This document shows positions 1 to 9,650 of a DNA stretch of 64,000 bases, piece after piece. The first letter of the stretch is position 1, and each line of letters starts with the position of its first letter. Location: the NCBI GenBank assembly GCA_002215675.1, contig NGFH01000001.1, positions 1-64,000 of the forward strand. The letters are read 5' to 3'. Under the pieces are notes generated by a model. That model saw nothing but the letters and a program-made list of their open reading frames with translations, was not told the origin of the DNA and ran no database searches. This DNA comes from Bacteroidetes bacterium 2013_40CM_41_45 (GTDB lineage Bacteria > Bacteroidota > Bacteroidia > AKYH767-A > 2013-40CM-41-45). The position numbers and the translations under genes were made by a program.

Positions 1-1946
1 TGATACCACTGATACGTATAACCGGGCCCTGTGTTGGCAGAGAGAATCGCAGGGTTATTGCTGCAAATCAAAACCGGGCCGCCGGGGGATATCACTGCCA
101 CCGGAAGCGGGTTTACCGTTACCGTTTGCGATGTTGAACCATTGCAGGTGTTGTTGTCGGTAACCGTTACCGTATAGGTTCCTGATGTGTTTACTGTAAT
201 GCTTGCTGAAGTTGAATTGTTCGACCAAAGGAATGATGTGCCTCCGCTTGCTGTTAACATAACAGAGCCTCCTTCACAGAAAGAGGTCGGGCCGTCCGGG
301 GTAATTACTGCAACCGGGTTCGGGTTCACCGTTACAGTGAATGAAATGGTTGCCGAGCATCCTTCGGCTGAATATCCTGTTACTGTATATATAGTTGTAG
401 TTTGAACTGAAGTAGTTACCTGCGAACTGTCCGGGCTATTGGGATTGCTCAATCCTGCCTGTGGAGACCAGTGGTAATACAGCGCTCCGGACATAGTGAG
501 CACTGCACTTCCTCCTGCACAATATACAGGATTGGCTGGCGATACTACCAGGGGAAGGGGATTAACAGTTACAGTAATCGAAGCAGTTGCCGAGCATCCG
601 TTGGCATCAGTACCCGTTATAGTATAAGGAGTTGTTACAACGGGCGATGCGGTGACAGAACTTCCCGTGCATGTATTCAGGTTTGTACAAGGCGACCATG
701 AATATGTGGATGCGCCTGAAGCGGAAAGGACTGTTGAAGCGCCCACACAAATGGAAGGAGCGGATGACGTAAGTATAACCGGAAGTGGATTAACAGTTAC
801 AGTCACTGAATCAGATGCGGTGTTGCCCGAAGAATCGGTGACAAGCACATAATATGTAGTAGTAGCCATAGGGCAAACCTGGAATGGTCCCGGCCCTGTT
901 CCGATATTGGGAGTCCATGAATAGGTATAGGGAGGAATGCCTCCTGATGTAGTTGCGGAAACGTTCGTGCAATTTCCGGAACACACCGCAGCGTTGCCGG
1001 ACGCATTAACGTTAAGCGGAAAATTAGCTGAAGAACTATAGGCAAGAATCATTGCCCAATGCGCATTATCAGAATTAGCATGTGTAAATCCGAAGGTAAA
1101 TGAGGTGCTGTTATTAACAATCAGCGCCTGTGCATTGGAAGTCACATCTGCCGCATTCATCGCCTGGTTGGCATTGTCGTCTCCCAATCCAAACAAGGTG
1201 GAGTTCTGGTAGTAAAAATTTGAAACCGGCCCTCCGCAATTACCGCTGTTGATATCAGGGCCATAAATTGTTCCCAGTGGAGTTGCGTTAAGTGTCACGT
1301 TGTCGGCATCACCGCTTCCGCACATATATCCCCCAAATAACATGACACCAATCTGCGAAGACGTTATAAAAGGATTAGTAACATTAACGTTGTATGTTAC
1401 CGAAGGACTAAAATCAATATTGTTCACAAGAATTGCGGTGGCAACCGGCTGCAATGCAGGATTATCATATGCGATGTATAAATAAAAATCATTGTACCGA
1501 TTGTTTGGCCCCGAAGTGTTGGGTATAACCAACGTGTAATTCACCGTGGACGGGTTGATGGATGAAGTCACATCAATAGCATGGGTGCCCGAGTTTCCCC
1601 CGTAATTAACGGATTGAAATGTTGGCGAAACCTGGTTTGAATTATCAAACGTGAATGGATTTCCGTTCAGGGTAACGGTAAGCGCAGCAGCATTGCCATG
1701 CCGTCCGGCCATCAGGTATGCTTTATGAATTGAACTTCCGGGTTGGATAAAAACAGAAAAATTACCTGTGCCTCCTGTGCTATAGTCAGGAGAGTAACCG
1801 CCCCCGGTAACACCGCCATTAAAGGCTGCTTCATAAAAAAGTACCTGGGCTGCAGGGCGGCCGCCCGCCAGTAAAAACAGTAACCCGAAAATGCATAGAT
1901 TTTTCATGGCCGAATTAAATTTGTAATCATTATAAAATGTTTTCAT
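1..1946 (-). CDS. Partial secreted protein with tandem Ig-like/PKD-type repeats; C-terminus lies outside the window
   Basis: Missing from the ORF track because it is open at the window edge. Reverse-strand translation starts at 1946 (MKTFYNDYKFNSAMKNLCIFGLLFLLAGGRPAAQVLFYEAAFNGG; alternative Met at 1907) and stays open to position 1. It contains SWTPNIGTGPGPFQVCP, NPLPVILTSS and SGTYTVTVTD repeats. Confidence 0.85.
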   Translation of the reverse strand, partial: MKTFYNDYKFNSAMKNLCIFGLLFLLAGGRPAAQVLFYEAAFNGGVTGGGYSPDYSTGGTGNFSVFIQPGSSIHKAYLMAGRHGNAAALTVTLNGNPFTFDNSNQVSPTFQSVNYGGNSGTHAIDVTSSINPSTVNYTLVIPNTSGPNNRYNDFYLYIAYDNPALQPVATAILVNNIDFSPSVTYNVNVTNPFITSSQIGVMLFGGYMCGSGDADNVTLNATPLGTIYGPDINSGNCGGPVSNFYYQNSTLFGLGDDNANQAMNAADVTSNAQALIVNNSTSFTFGFTHANSDNAHWAMILAYSSSANFPLNVNASGNAAVCSGNCTNVSATTSGGIPPYTYSWTPNIGTGPGPFQVCPMATTTYYVLVTDSSGNTASDSVTVTVNPLPVILTSSAPSICVGASTVLSASGASTYSWSPCTNLNTCTGSSVTASPVVTTPYTITGTDANGCSATASITVTVNPLPLVVSPANPVYCAGGSAVLTMSGALYYHWSPQAGLSNPNSPDSSQVTTSVQTTTIYTVTGYSAEGCSATISFTVTVNPNPVAVITPDGPTSFCEGGSVMLTASGGTSFLWSNNSTSASITVNTSGTYTVTVTDNNTCNGSTSQTVTVNPLPVAVISPGGPVLICSNNPAILSANTGPGYTYQWY

Positions 1947-2011
1947 AAGTCTGATATTACGTTTTAAAAACAATTCATTTCATATAGAAGACAATATAAA
2001 TGCGGGTTATG

Positions 2012-5000
2012 TTACAGCTTCACCAGCTTAAATATTTCTCTTTTCTCACCCACAATGATTTCAATATGGTAAACTCCCTTGCTCAGTGTTTCTCCCATCT
2101 CAGTGGTTTCAGAAATTATCTTGTCAGAAAATATTAACCTGCCTGTGGCATCACTTAGGTTCAGGTGAATTATTTCCCCGTTGTAATTCTCAACATTTAC
2201 AATGAACGAACTGTTGAAAGGATTAGGATAGAGGGATACGTTTATTTCATCATCCATAACCGGGCTCCTGCGTTGATAATACAAAGAGCATGGACCGATG
2301 CAGTCGTATTGGTGATGTTCCAGGTGATGGGGAATGGCCGATGGAGCAACACAGATAGTCTGCGGGTTGCCCGGATTGCCTTCAGGTACATGGCACAGAA
2401 TAATTTTCTTTTTGCCCTGCCCGCAACGAATGTCAACAACATTAATGTCGATTTGTGATTCAGGTGATGATGCTGAAGCACAGCCGCTCGAATCGTAGGC
2501 CGTTACACTATATGCTCCCGGTGCAGTTATCGAAATACTTTGTGTCACTTCATTGGTCGACCAAAGATACGAAGCGGCAGGCGGTACTGAATTGGCTGTG
2601 AGTGTTACACTCTGAGGGCCGTAGCCAATATAGATAGTGTTTTGCAGGCAACCGATGGTTGGTGACGATGTTATGGTGACCACAGGCCCGTTGCCGCTTA
2701 AGGTTAATACGGCAGTCTCCGTCCATCTAAAACAGCCGGTTAATGCATCAATAATCTTCACCTGGTAGCTGCCGGCTGTAGTAGCAAAGTAACCGGAAGT
2801 GTTTGCTGACGGAATCAGGATATTATCATGGTACCATTCGTAAATAAGCCCTGAACCGGTGTTGGCATTCAGCATGATTCCCGGCACGTTGCACAAGCTT
2901 ATATTTCCATTGGGAGTAAGGGATGCCGGAGGATTCGGATTTACCGTAACGATTGCAGAAGCAGTACCGCGGCAACCGTTAGTATCGGTAGCAATTACTG
3001 TATATGTTCCGCCGGTATTCGCTGTAATGCTCGAAGAAATTGAAGCATCAGACCAAAGGTAACTTACTCCCCCGCTCGCTGTAAGTATAACGTCCTCTCC
3101 CGGACAGAATGAAAGTGGTCCGTCGGGAGTGATAATGGCTATTGGATTTGGATTGACAATAACCATAAATGTGATGGAGGCAGAACAACCTTCCGCCGAA
3201 AACCCTGTTACCGTATATGTTGTGGAAGAAGCAGGTGTTGCCGTTACGGTTGTGCTGTCAGGTCCGTTGGGATTGCTTAATCCTGTCTGTGGAAGCCAAT
3301 GGTAATTAACAGCACCGGACATGGTGAGCACTACGCTGTCTCCATAACAAACTGCAGGCGCAGGAGGCGAAACTACGAGTGGTAGCGGATTCACGGTTAC
3401 CGTAACTGAAGCAGTTGCCGAACATCCATTAGCATCGGTTCCTATAACGGTGTAAGGTGTTGTTACAGGTGGTGATGCGGTAACAGAACTTCCAGTGCAT
3501 GTATTCAGGTCTGTACACGGTGACCATGAATATAGGGACGCACCCGCAGCCGTAAGGGGTGCCGAGCTGCCAACACAAATTGGAGAAGGTGATGAAGTAA
3601 GGATTACAGGCAAAGGATTAACGTAGATGGTAGCATAGGCGGTGTCCGTAGCGCCAGCAGAATCAACTACGATAACCGAATAAGCTGTGACGGCAGAAGG
3701 GCATACCTGGTATGGCCCGGGGCCATTGCCGATATTGGGAGTCCATGAATACGTATAGGGAGGAGTGCCGCCTGATGCTGTTGCTGAAATATTTGTGCAG
3801 CTGCCTGTACACACATCAGAGTAGCCCGTTAGTGCCGCATTTATTCCGCAGCTCAGAATGGTGATGGTGGTATCAGCCGAATCGGTATAGCAGGTATAAT
3901 TTACTGCCAGCGTTACATTGTACGTCCCGGGTCCGGAAAAAGCATGGCTCGGGCTATTGAGCGAAGAATTGTTATTCGGGCCTGAGAGCGGGTCGCCAAA
4001 ATTCCAGGAAACGGAAACTACGTTATTCCCAATGGCTGTACACGAATTGGTGTTGTTGGTCGCAGAGGAGGTGAACCCAAAACTTGCCACAAGGCAGCTC
4101 ACTGCAGACACTGAATCATTGATAAGGGGCGGCTGTCTCAGGTAGCTCGCAATAAAATTAGGCAAGCCAAATCTGGCTGATGTTCCTGCCGTCAGCAGTA
4201 CGCCATTATTAACAAAGTTACACCCTACTCCGGGAACATCTGGATTATTGATGACAGCAAGATAGTTACTAGTAACCCGGCACAGATACATTTTATTATC
4301 GGGGCCGACTTGCAACGCACCGAAAGTACTTGTCCCTGAAGCAATCAATTGCTTAGAGGCTTTGATAGCGCTGTCTGAACCTCCACATAAATTCCACTGG
4401 TATAAATGCCCCGGGTTTGTTTCCGTACTCGAATATAATAAGGTTCCGTTCGGTGAAAATTCTGTGCCATAATGCCTGTCTGTTGAATCCAGAACAAACC
4501 CGTTAGAGACGATTCCCGTTGTATTACTAAAATCAAAAAGCTCAATATAGTTTGCCCAATCTACACCGCCCGAAAGTTTAGAACCATCCGGCGACACTTT
4601 CAGATAGCCTATGGTATAGTTAGAATTACCTGTGTGTATGGTTCCTGTGCTGCTAAGAACCGGGGTGGCACTGATACCTGCAGAGGTCACAAGGTACGAC
4701 CGGAACTGGTTGGAATTCCAATCGTGTGTTACAACCCACACATCAACATTATTGCAATGTCTTACCCCGGTAATTTTCTCCGTTGACGGAGTCCAGAGTA
4801 ATATATTTTTGTTTGCCGTCACGTCTCCAAATCCCGCCTGCAGTGTCATATCCACTTCAGACCAGCGGAGACCATTAGGGCCTGCGTTATTAGCTGCGGT
4901 GAAAATATAATAGATGTTAGCGCTCCCGGGCCTTTGTACAATTACACCCGACTGCGTGGTTGAAGGATTTCCCATAAGCCCAAAGCCGTTGGGCATCTGC

Positions 5001-5260
5001 ACATGATTGCGGTTCCACACTGTTATTCCGTCTGTATAAAAAAGGAGATTGCCAAGATAATCGGAAATAGCAGCGCATCCTTCATTCGTATTTAGTAATC
5101 CGCCGGCGACTGCAACCGGATTTCCTGTTTGAAACGACACCCCGGCGTTTACACCAAAATACCACCAGTTTGCCTGCCCCTGCGAAAAAATATTTGCAGA
5201 GAAAAATAAGGATATTGTTATAATGGAAAATAGTTTTTTGTTGAATGTTAACGTTTTCAT
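2012..5260 (-). CDS. Secreted Ig-like/PKD repeat protein with T9SS type A C-terminal sorting domain
   Basis: 1082 aa. Signal peptide MKTLTFNKKLFSIITISLFFSANIFSQ, PKD and Ig-like repeats, C-terminal VSLYPNPFNSSFIVN...LSKGVYHIEIIVGEKREIFKLVKL. Confidence 0.9.
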   Translation of the reverse strand: MKTLTFNKKLFSIITISLFFSANIFSQGQANWWYFGVNAGVSFQTGNPVAVAGGLLNTNEGCAAISDYLGNLLFYTDGITVWNRNHVQMPNGFGLMGNPSTTQSGVIVQRPGSANIYYIFTAANNAGPNGLRWSEVDMTLQAGFGDVTANKNILLWTPSTEKITGVRHCNNVDVWVVTHDWNSNQFRSYLVTSAGISATPVLSSTGTIHTGNSNYTIGYLKVSPDGSKLSGGVDWANYIELFDFSNTTGIVSNGFVLDSTDRHYGTEFSPNGTLLYSSTETNPGHLYQWNLCGGSDSAIKASKQLIASGTSTFGALQVGPDNKMYLCRVTSNYLAVINNPDVPGVGCNFVNNGVLLTAGTSARFGLPNFIASYLRQPPLINDSVSAVSCLVASFGFTSSATNNTNSCTAIGNNVVSVSWNFGDPLSGPNNNSSLNSPSHAFSGPGTYNVTLAVNYTCYTDSADTTITILSCGINAALTGYSDVCTGSCTNISATASGGTPPYTYSWTPNIGNGPGPYQVCPSAVTAYSVIVVDSAGATDTAYATIYVNPLPVILTSSPSPICVGSSAPLTAAGASLYSWSPCTDLNTCTGSSVTASPPVTTPYTVIGTDANGCSATASVTVTVNPLPLVVSPPAPAVCYGDSVVLTMSGAVNYHWLPQTGLSNPNGPDSTTVTATPASSTTYTVTGFSAEGCSASITFMVIVNPNPIAIITPDGPLSFCPGEDVILTASGGVSYLWSDASISSSITANTGGTYTVIATDTNGCRGTASAIVTVNPNPPASLTPNGNISLCNVPGIMLNANTGSGLIYEWYHDNILIPSANTSGYFATTAGSYQVKIIDALTGCFRWTETAVLTLSGNGPVVTITSSPTIGCLQNTIYIGYGPQSVTLTANSVPPAASYLWSTNEVTQSISITAPGAYSVTAYDSSGCASASSPESQIDINVVDIRCGQGKKKIILCHVPEGNPGNPQTICVAPSAIPHHLEHHQYDCIGPCSLYYQRRSPVMDDEINVSLYPNPFNSSFIVNVENYNGEIIHLNLSDATGRLIFSDKIISETTEMGETLSKGVYHIEIIVGEKREIFKLVKL

Positions 5261-5490
5261 TTGTCAGGTATTTATGGCAGTTTTGGTTTCTGCCGATTAG
5301 ATGATGAGCTAAGTAAAGTATTTAAATTAATATAAACAAAACTATTTGGCAAAAACCCGTATTACATTGGTAAAACATAAATTCCAAAGCATTTTAAATC
5401 AGGTATGCCCCGCCATATCTACGTTATAAGGTATTTCGGCTGGTATCAAAACATTCATCATTTCAACAATAAATTTCCCAGCCACCTTCG

Positions 5491-5498
5491 TATCTTTG
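5491..5498 (+). promoter_or_regulatory. Bacteroidota -7 element TATCTTTG upstream of the PurF-like gene
   Basis: TATCTTTG matches TAnnTTTG, 16 nt upstream of the ATG at 5515. Confidence 0.55.
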
Positions 5499-5514
5499 CG
5501 CTGTAACTTCAACA

Positions 5515-7416
5515 ATGACAGACATCATCCATCACGAATGCGGAATTGCACTGATTCGCCTGCTGCAGCCGCTTGAATACTACCAGAATAAGTACGGTAC
5601 TGTTTCCTATGGCATCAACAAGCTTTACTTGCTTATGGAAAAGCAGCACAACCGCGGACAAGATGGTGTTGGAGTAGCTGCAATACGGCTGGATGCCAAA
5701 GAGGGAAGCCAGTATATTATGCGCGAACGTTCTACATCGCGCCATGCGCTGGGCGAAGTATTTGACGTTATTCTTTCTGAAATAAAAAGTGTGAGAGATT
5801 CGGGAAATGGAAAAGAAAACGATGCGCAATGGATGAAAAATAAAGCGCGGTTTATCTGCGAACTGTATATGGGGCACCTGCGCTACGGCACCTACGGGAA
5901 AAACGGCATAGAAAACTGCCACCCGTTTATGAGGGAGAACAACTGGATGACGCGCAACCTGGTGCTGGCCGGAAATTTTAATCTTACCAATGTTGACGAT
6001 TTATTTAACCAGCTTGTAGAGCTTGGGCAGCATCCGAAAAATAAATCGGACACCGTTACCGTGCTTGAAAAAATCGGGCACTTTCTTGACGAGGAAAACG
6101 AAGAGCTTTTCCGTAAGTACAAGATGATGGCAAAAAATAACCGCGATATTTCACCGCTTATTGCCAAGCATTTAAATATTCAAAAAATACTTACCCGTGC
6201 CGCCAAGAACTGGGATGGCGGGTATGCTATTACCGGAATGATTGGTCATGGCGATGCATTTGTGATGCGCGACCCGCACGGTATTCGCCCCGCTTACTGG
6301 TACCGCGATGATGAAGTGGTAGTAGTGACTTCAGAGCGCCCGCCCATTCAAACCGCATTCAATGTTCCTATAGAATCTATCCGGGAAGTAACTCCGGGCC
6401 ATGCGCTCATCATAAAAAAAGACGGGCATGTAAGCGAGCAGCAATTCCGTGAGCCGCAGCAACGAAAGGCATGTTCTTTTGAGCGGATTTATTTTTCGCG
6501 CGGCAGCGATGCCGATATTTACAAAGAGCGGAAAGAACTCGGGCGGCTGCTTTGTCCTTCCATTCTTAAAGCGGTTGACAAAGATTTACGTCACACGGTT
6601 TTTTCCTTTATCCCTAATACAGCTGAAGTTGCTTTTTACGGCATGCTCAAAGGCATGGAAGATTACCTGAAAGAAGTGAAGAAGAAAAAAATCCTGAAAG
6701 AAGGAAAAGAGCTGACGGAAGAAAAACTTTCAGAAATCCTTTCCATCCGGCCGCGCGTGGAGAAAATAGCCGTCAAAGATGCCAAGCTGCGGACATTTAT
6801 TACCGATGATTCGCACCGCAATGAACTGGTGGCGCACGTGTATGACATCACCTACGAAACATTGCGAAGAGGGGAAGACAATCTTGTTGTGATTGATGAT
6901 TCTATTGTTCGCGGCACTACGCTGCGAAACAGTATTGTAAAAATTCTTGACCGGCTCCATCCGAAAAATATAATTATTGTTTCATCGGCACCTCAAATCC
7001 GCTACCCCGATTGTTACGGAATTGATATGGCGAAAATCGGTGACCTGGTTGCATTCCGCGCTGCCATTGCTTTGCTTGAAGATAATAACATGGAGCACAT
7101 TATTGACGAAGTGCACGAACAATGCAAAGAAGCGTTGCAGTCCTCTGCACCCATTGAAATTAATCCCGTTAAATCGATTTACAAACCGTTTACTGCCGAG
7201 CAGATTTCAGAAAAAATTGCTGCGCTTGTCCATCCTGAAGGTTTGAATGCAGGGCTCCAGGTGATTTACCAAAAAATTGAAGACCTCCATGCTGCCTGTC
7301 CCAATCATAAAGGTGATTGGTATTTTACAGGCGATTACCCGACACCCGGTGGCAATAAAGTTGTCTGCCGCGCTTTTTTAAATTTCATGCGCGGGGTAAA
7401 CGAGAGGGCATACTAA
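5515..7416 (+). CDS. Amidophosphoribosyltransferase-like class II glutamine amidotransferase (PurF family)
   Basis: 633 aa. MTDIIHHECGIALIRLL (Ntn Cys after a short propeptide), QHNRGQDGVGVA, PRPP loop VVIDDSIVRGTTLRNSI. Confidence 0.85.
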   Translation: MTDIIHHECGIALIRLLQPLEYYQNKYGTVSYGINKLYLLMEKQHNRGQDGVGVAAIRLDAKEGSQYIMRERSTSRHALGEVFDVILSEIKSVRDSGNGKENDAQWMKNKARFICELYMGHLRYGTYGKNGIENCHPFMRENNWMTRNLVLAGNFNLTNVDDLFNQLVELGQHPKNKSDTVTVLEKIGHFLDEENEELFRKYKMMAKNNRDISPLIAKHLNIQKILTRAAKNWDGGYAITGMIGHGDAFVMRDPHGIRPAYWYRDDEVVVVTSERPPIQTAFNVPIESIREVTPGHALIIKKDGHVSEQQFREPQQRKACSFERIYFSRGSDADIYKERKELGRLLCPSILKAVDKDLRHTVFSFIPNTAEVAFYGMLKGMEDYLKEVKKKKILKEGKELTEEKLSEILSIRPRVEKIAVKDAKLRTFITDDSHRNELVAHVYDITYETLRRGEDNLVVIDDSIVRGTTLRNSIVKILDRLHPKNIIIVSSAPQIRYPDCYGIDMAKIGDLVAFRAAIALLEDNNMEHIIDEVHEQCKEALQSSAPIEINPVKSIYKPFTAEQISEKIAALVHPEGLNAGLQVIYQKIEDLHAACPNHKGDWYFTGDYPTPGGNKVVCRAFLNFMRGVNERAY

Positions 7417-7440
7417 TAGTCAGGAGTATTTAGTTCGGAG

Positions 7441-7483
7441 TCCTGACGCTTTCGGTCAGGATGCTGACATTTATCGTCAGCAT
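7441..7483. repeat. Two back-to-back hairpins: TCCTGAC-GCTTTCG-GTCAGGA and ATGCTGAC-ATTTATC-GTCAGCAT
   Basis: Perfect 7-bp (7441-7461) and 8-bp (7461-7483) stems between two + strand genes. The second has the same arms as the hairpin at 35749. Confidence 0.7.
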
Positions 7484-7529
7484 TCGGAGGATAAAACAAC
7501 ATTACATCCGGTAGATTATCTTCGCCCTG

Positions 7530-8678
7530 ATGACAGAAAAAAAGTACAGCCAGTTGCGGGCCATGTTTGCTATTACCCGTGCCAGCTTTCGCGCTACGCT
7601 GCGCAGTCCATCCGCAGTGATTTTTACTCTTGTCTTTCCTCTTGTGTTTATTGTAGTGTTCGGTTTTATCCGCCCGGGAAACATTAGCCTGGATGTGGGA
7701 GTACGCCCGGAATGTGATACTGCCGGAATCATATTTCAGTCATTGAAAAATATTCCCGGTGTACGTTTGCAAACCGGAAAAACCACTGAAGATTTGGAGA
7801 AGCTACTCTTCAAAGGACGCATAGATGCTATTCTGTACATCACGAAAGATTCAACAAAAAACCCTCCCGTTCAAATCGTTAACCTTTCTGTTTCGCGTGC
7901 TACACGCGATAACGGTGCAGTTGTAAAATCGATTATCGGCAGCGTGATTGATAAATATAATCTTACGGTAATGAACAGGATAGTGGAGCACAGCAAAAAT
8001 TATATTCCATCTGAATTTGCCAATGCGGTGATGACTGCCGAGCTAAAAGAAAATGTTTTGGAAGGAAGAACATATCATATGATTGATTTTATTCTTCCCG
8101 GGCAGCTTGGTTTTGCTATACTCGGTTCGGGTGTTTTCGGAACTGCGTTTGTGTTTTTCAATATGCGCCAGACCATGGTGCTTAAACGTTTTTTTGCAAC
8201 GCCTGTCAGGCGCTCCAATATTCTTATTGGTGAAACTATCAGCCGTATTGTGTTTCAGCTGATGGCTGCATTGGTGTTAATCCTTGTCGGGAAATTTGTT
8301 TTTGGTTTTACCCTTGTTCACGGTGCTGTAACGGCTGCGCAAATGCTGTTGTTCGCCATGCTTGGATTGATTGTCTTTATGGGGTTTGGATTTTTTATTT
8401 CTGGCATCGCCCCTAATGAAAGCGTCATTCCGCCTATTGCCAATATTGTTACGCTGCCGCAGTTTTTGCTCTCGGGAACTTTTTTTTCCACCGAAGCTTT
8501 TCCATCCTGGCTGCAGGCCATCAGCAACGTTTTGCCTCTCACCTATCTGAACGAAGGACTGCGCAAAATTGCTTTCGAAGGCGCGGCTTTGTGGGATGTG
8601 CGGTTTCATATGTTCGTGCTTCTTCTTTGGGGAATCGGAATATATCTGCTTGCTGCCAAATTTTTCAGGTGGGAATAA
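7530..8678 (+). CDS. ABC-2 type transporter permease
   Basis: 382 aa. N-terminal TM, large extracytoplasmic loop, then six TM segments; typical ABC-2 permease layout. Confidence 0.8.
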   Translation: MTEKKYSQLRAMFAITRASFRATLRSPSAVIFTLVFPLVFIVVFGFIRPGNISLDVGVRPECDTAGIIFQSLKNIPGVRLQTGKTTEDLEKLLFKGRIDAILYITKDSTKNPPVQIVNLSVSRATRDNGAVVKSIIGSVIDKYNLTVMNRIVEHSKNYIPSEFANAVMTAELKENVLEGRTYHMIDFILPGQLGFAILGSGVFGTAFVFFNMRQTMVLKRFFATPVRRSNILIGETISRIVFQLMAALVLILVGKFVFGFTLVHGAVTAAQMLLFAMLGLIVFMGFGFFISGIAPNESVIPPIANIVTLPQFLLSGTFFSTEAFPSWLQAISNVLPLTYLNEGLRKIAFEGAALWDVRFHMFVLLLWGIGIYLLAAKFFRWE

Positions 8679-8683
8679 AAATA

Positions 8684-8708
8684 GGTTTGAGGTTTGAGGT
8701 TTGAGGTT
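8684..8708 (+). repeat. Heptanucleotide tandem array (ggtttga)3.6
   Basis: ggtttgaggtttgaggtttgaggtt, 5 nt after the permease stop codon. Confidence 0.9.
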
Positions 8709-8742
8709 AAAATATCATCTCTTGCATTTCGTATATTCGTCC

Positions 8743-8758
8743 GTCAGCTGACGGATTC
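8743..8758. repeat. Perfect 16-nt palindrome TCCGTCAGCTGACGGA
   Basis: Read directly, just upstream of the ATG at 8764. A near-identical copy is at 39729. Confidence 0.75.
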
Positions 8759-8763
8759 GCACC

Positions 8764-9633
8764 ATGGAACAGGAAAAAAAACCGCGCAAACTAATTTACA
8801 GAAAGCTCAGCAATAAGTACCGGCTTGTGGTTATGAATGACGAGACGCTTGAAGAACGCGCCTCGTTCCGGCTGGCGCCTATGAATGTTTTTGTATCGGT
8901 CGGATTTATTTTCATCATACTTATTACAGCAACTATTTATCTTATTGCGTTCACCGGTTTGCGCGAATATATTCCCGGGTATGCAGATCCTGGTATGAAG
9001 AGAAAAGTCTTTCAGCTCAATCAAAAAACAGATTCGTTGCAGCGTGTGCTGGACTCACGTGAGTTGTATATGAGCAACATCAAAAATATTATGAATGGCA
9101 AAGTTGAAGGAAAACCGGAAAATAAATCCAACGCGTCTGTGCAGGCAAAGTATGATACGCTCCGAAGCCTTCCCAAGTCGAGAGAGGATTCTCTCTTTCG
9201 TCTTGAAATGGAGCGGCAGGATAAGGAGACCTTGAAAGGTTCAGCAGAAAAAAACGGGATTGGTGTTTTCTTTTTCTTTTCTCCTGTTAAGGGAACCATA
9301 ACTTCCGGTTTTGACGTCCGCGAAAAGCATTATGGGATTGATATTGTAGCCCCGGAGAATGAAGCTATCAAAGCTGCATCTGACGGAACGGTTGTATTTG
9401 CAAATTTCACTACCGAAACAGGATACGTAATTGCAATACAGCATGGCAATAATCTCCTTACTATGTATAAGCACAATTCTTCTCTCTTAAAAAAAACGGG
9501 AGACAGTGTGAAGGCGGGTGATGTGATTGCCATCATTGGTAACACGGGCGAACATACCACCGGGCCTCACCTTCACTTTGAATTGTGGTATAACGGAACA
9601 CCTGTTGACCCGCAGAAGTATGTTACCTTCTGA
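8764..9633 (+). CDS. M23 family metallopeptidase (LytM-like), membrane-anchored
   Basis: 289 aa. One TM, then FDVREKHYGIDIVAP...GPHLHFELWYNGTPVDPQKY. Confidence 0.9.
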   Translation: MEQEKKPRKLIYRKLSNKYRLVVMNDETLEERASFRLAPMNVFVSVGFIFIILITATIYLIAFTGLREYIPGYADPGMKRKVFQLNQKTDSLQRVLDSRELYMSNIKNIMNGKVEGKPENKSNASVQAKYDTLRSLPKSREDSLFRLEMERQDKETLKGSAEKNGIGVFFFFSPVKGTITSGFDVREKHYGIDIVAPENEAIKAASDGTVVFANFTTETGYVIAIQHGNNLLTMYKHNSSLLKKTGDSVKAGDVIAIIGNTGEHTTGPHLHFELWYNGTPVDPQKYVTF

Positions 9634-9650
9634 GACGGACAGTTGAAGTT

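Noticed and set aside
187-852. + strand ORFs over the first 900 bp (187..405, 471..701, 652..852)
   Set aside because: They are antisense to the partial Ig-like gene that runs open from 1946 to the window edge; frames mirror its repeats.
5509-5922. 137-aa ORF antisense to the PurF-like gene
   Set aside because: Overlaps the well-supported amidotransferase start; shadow ORF.
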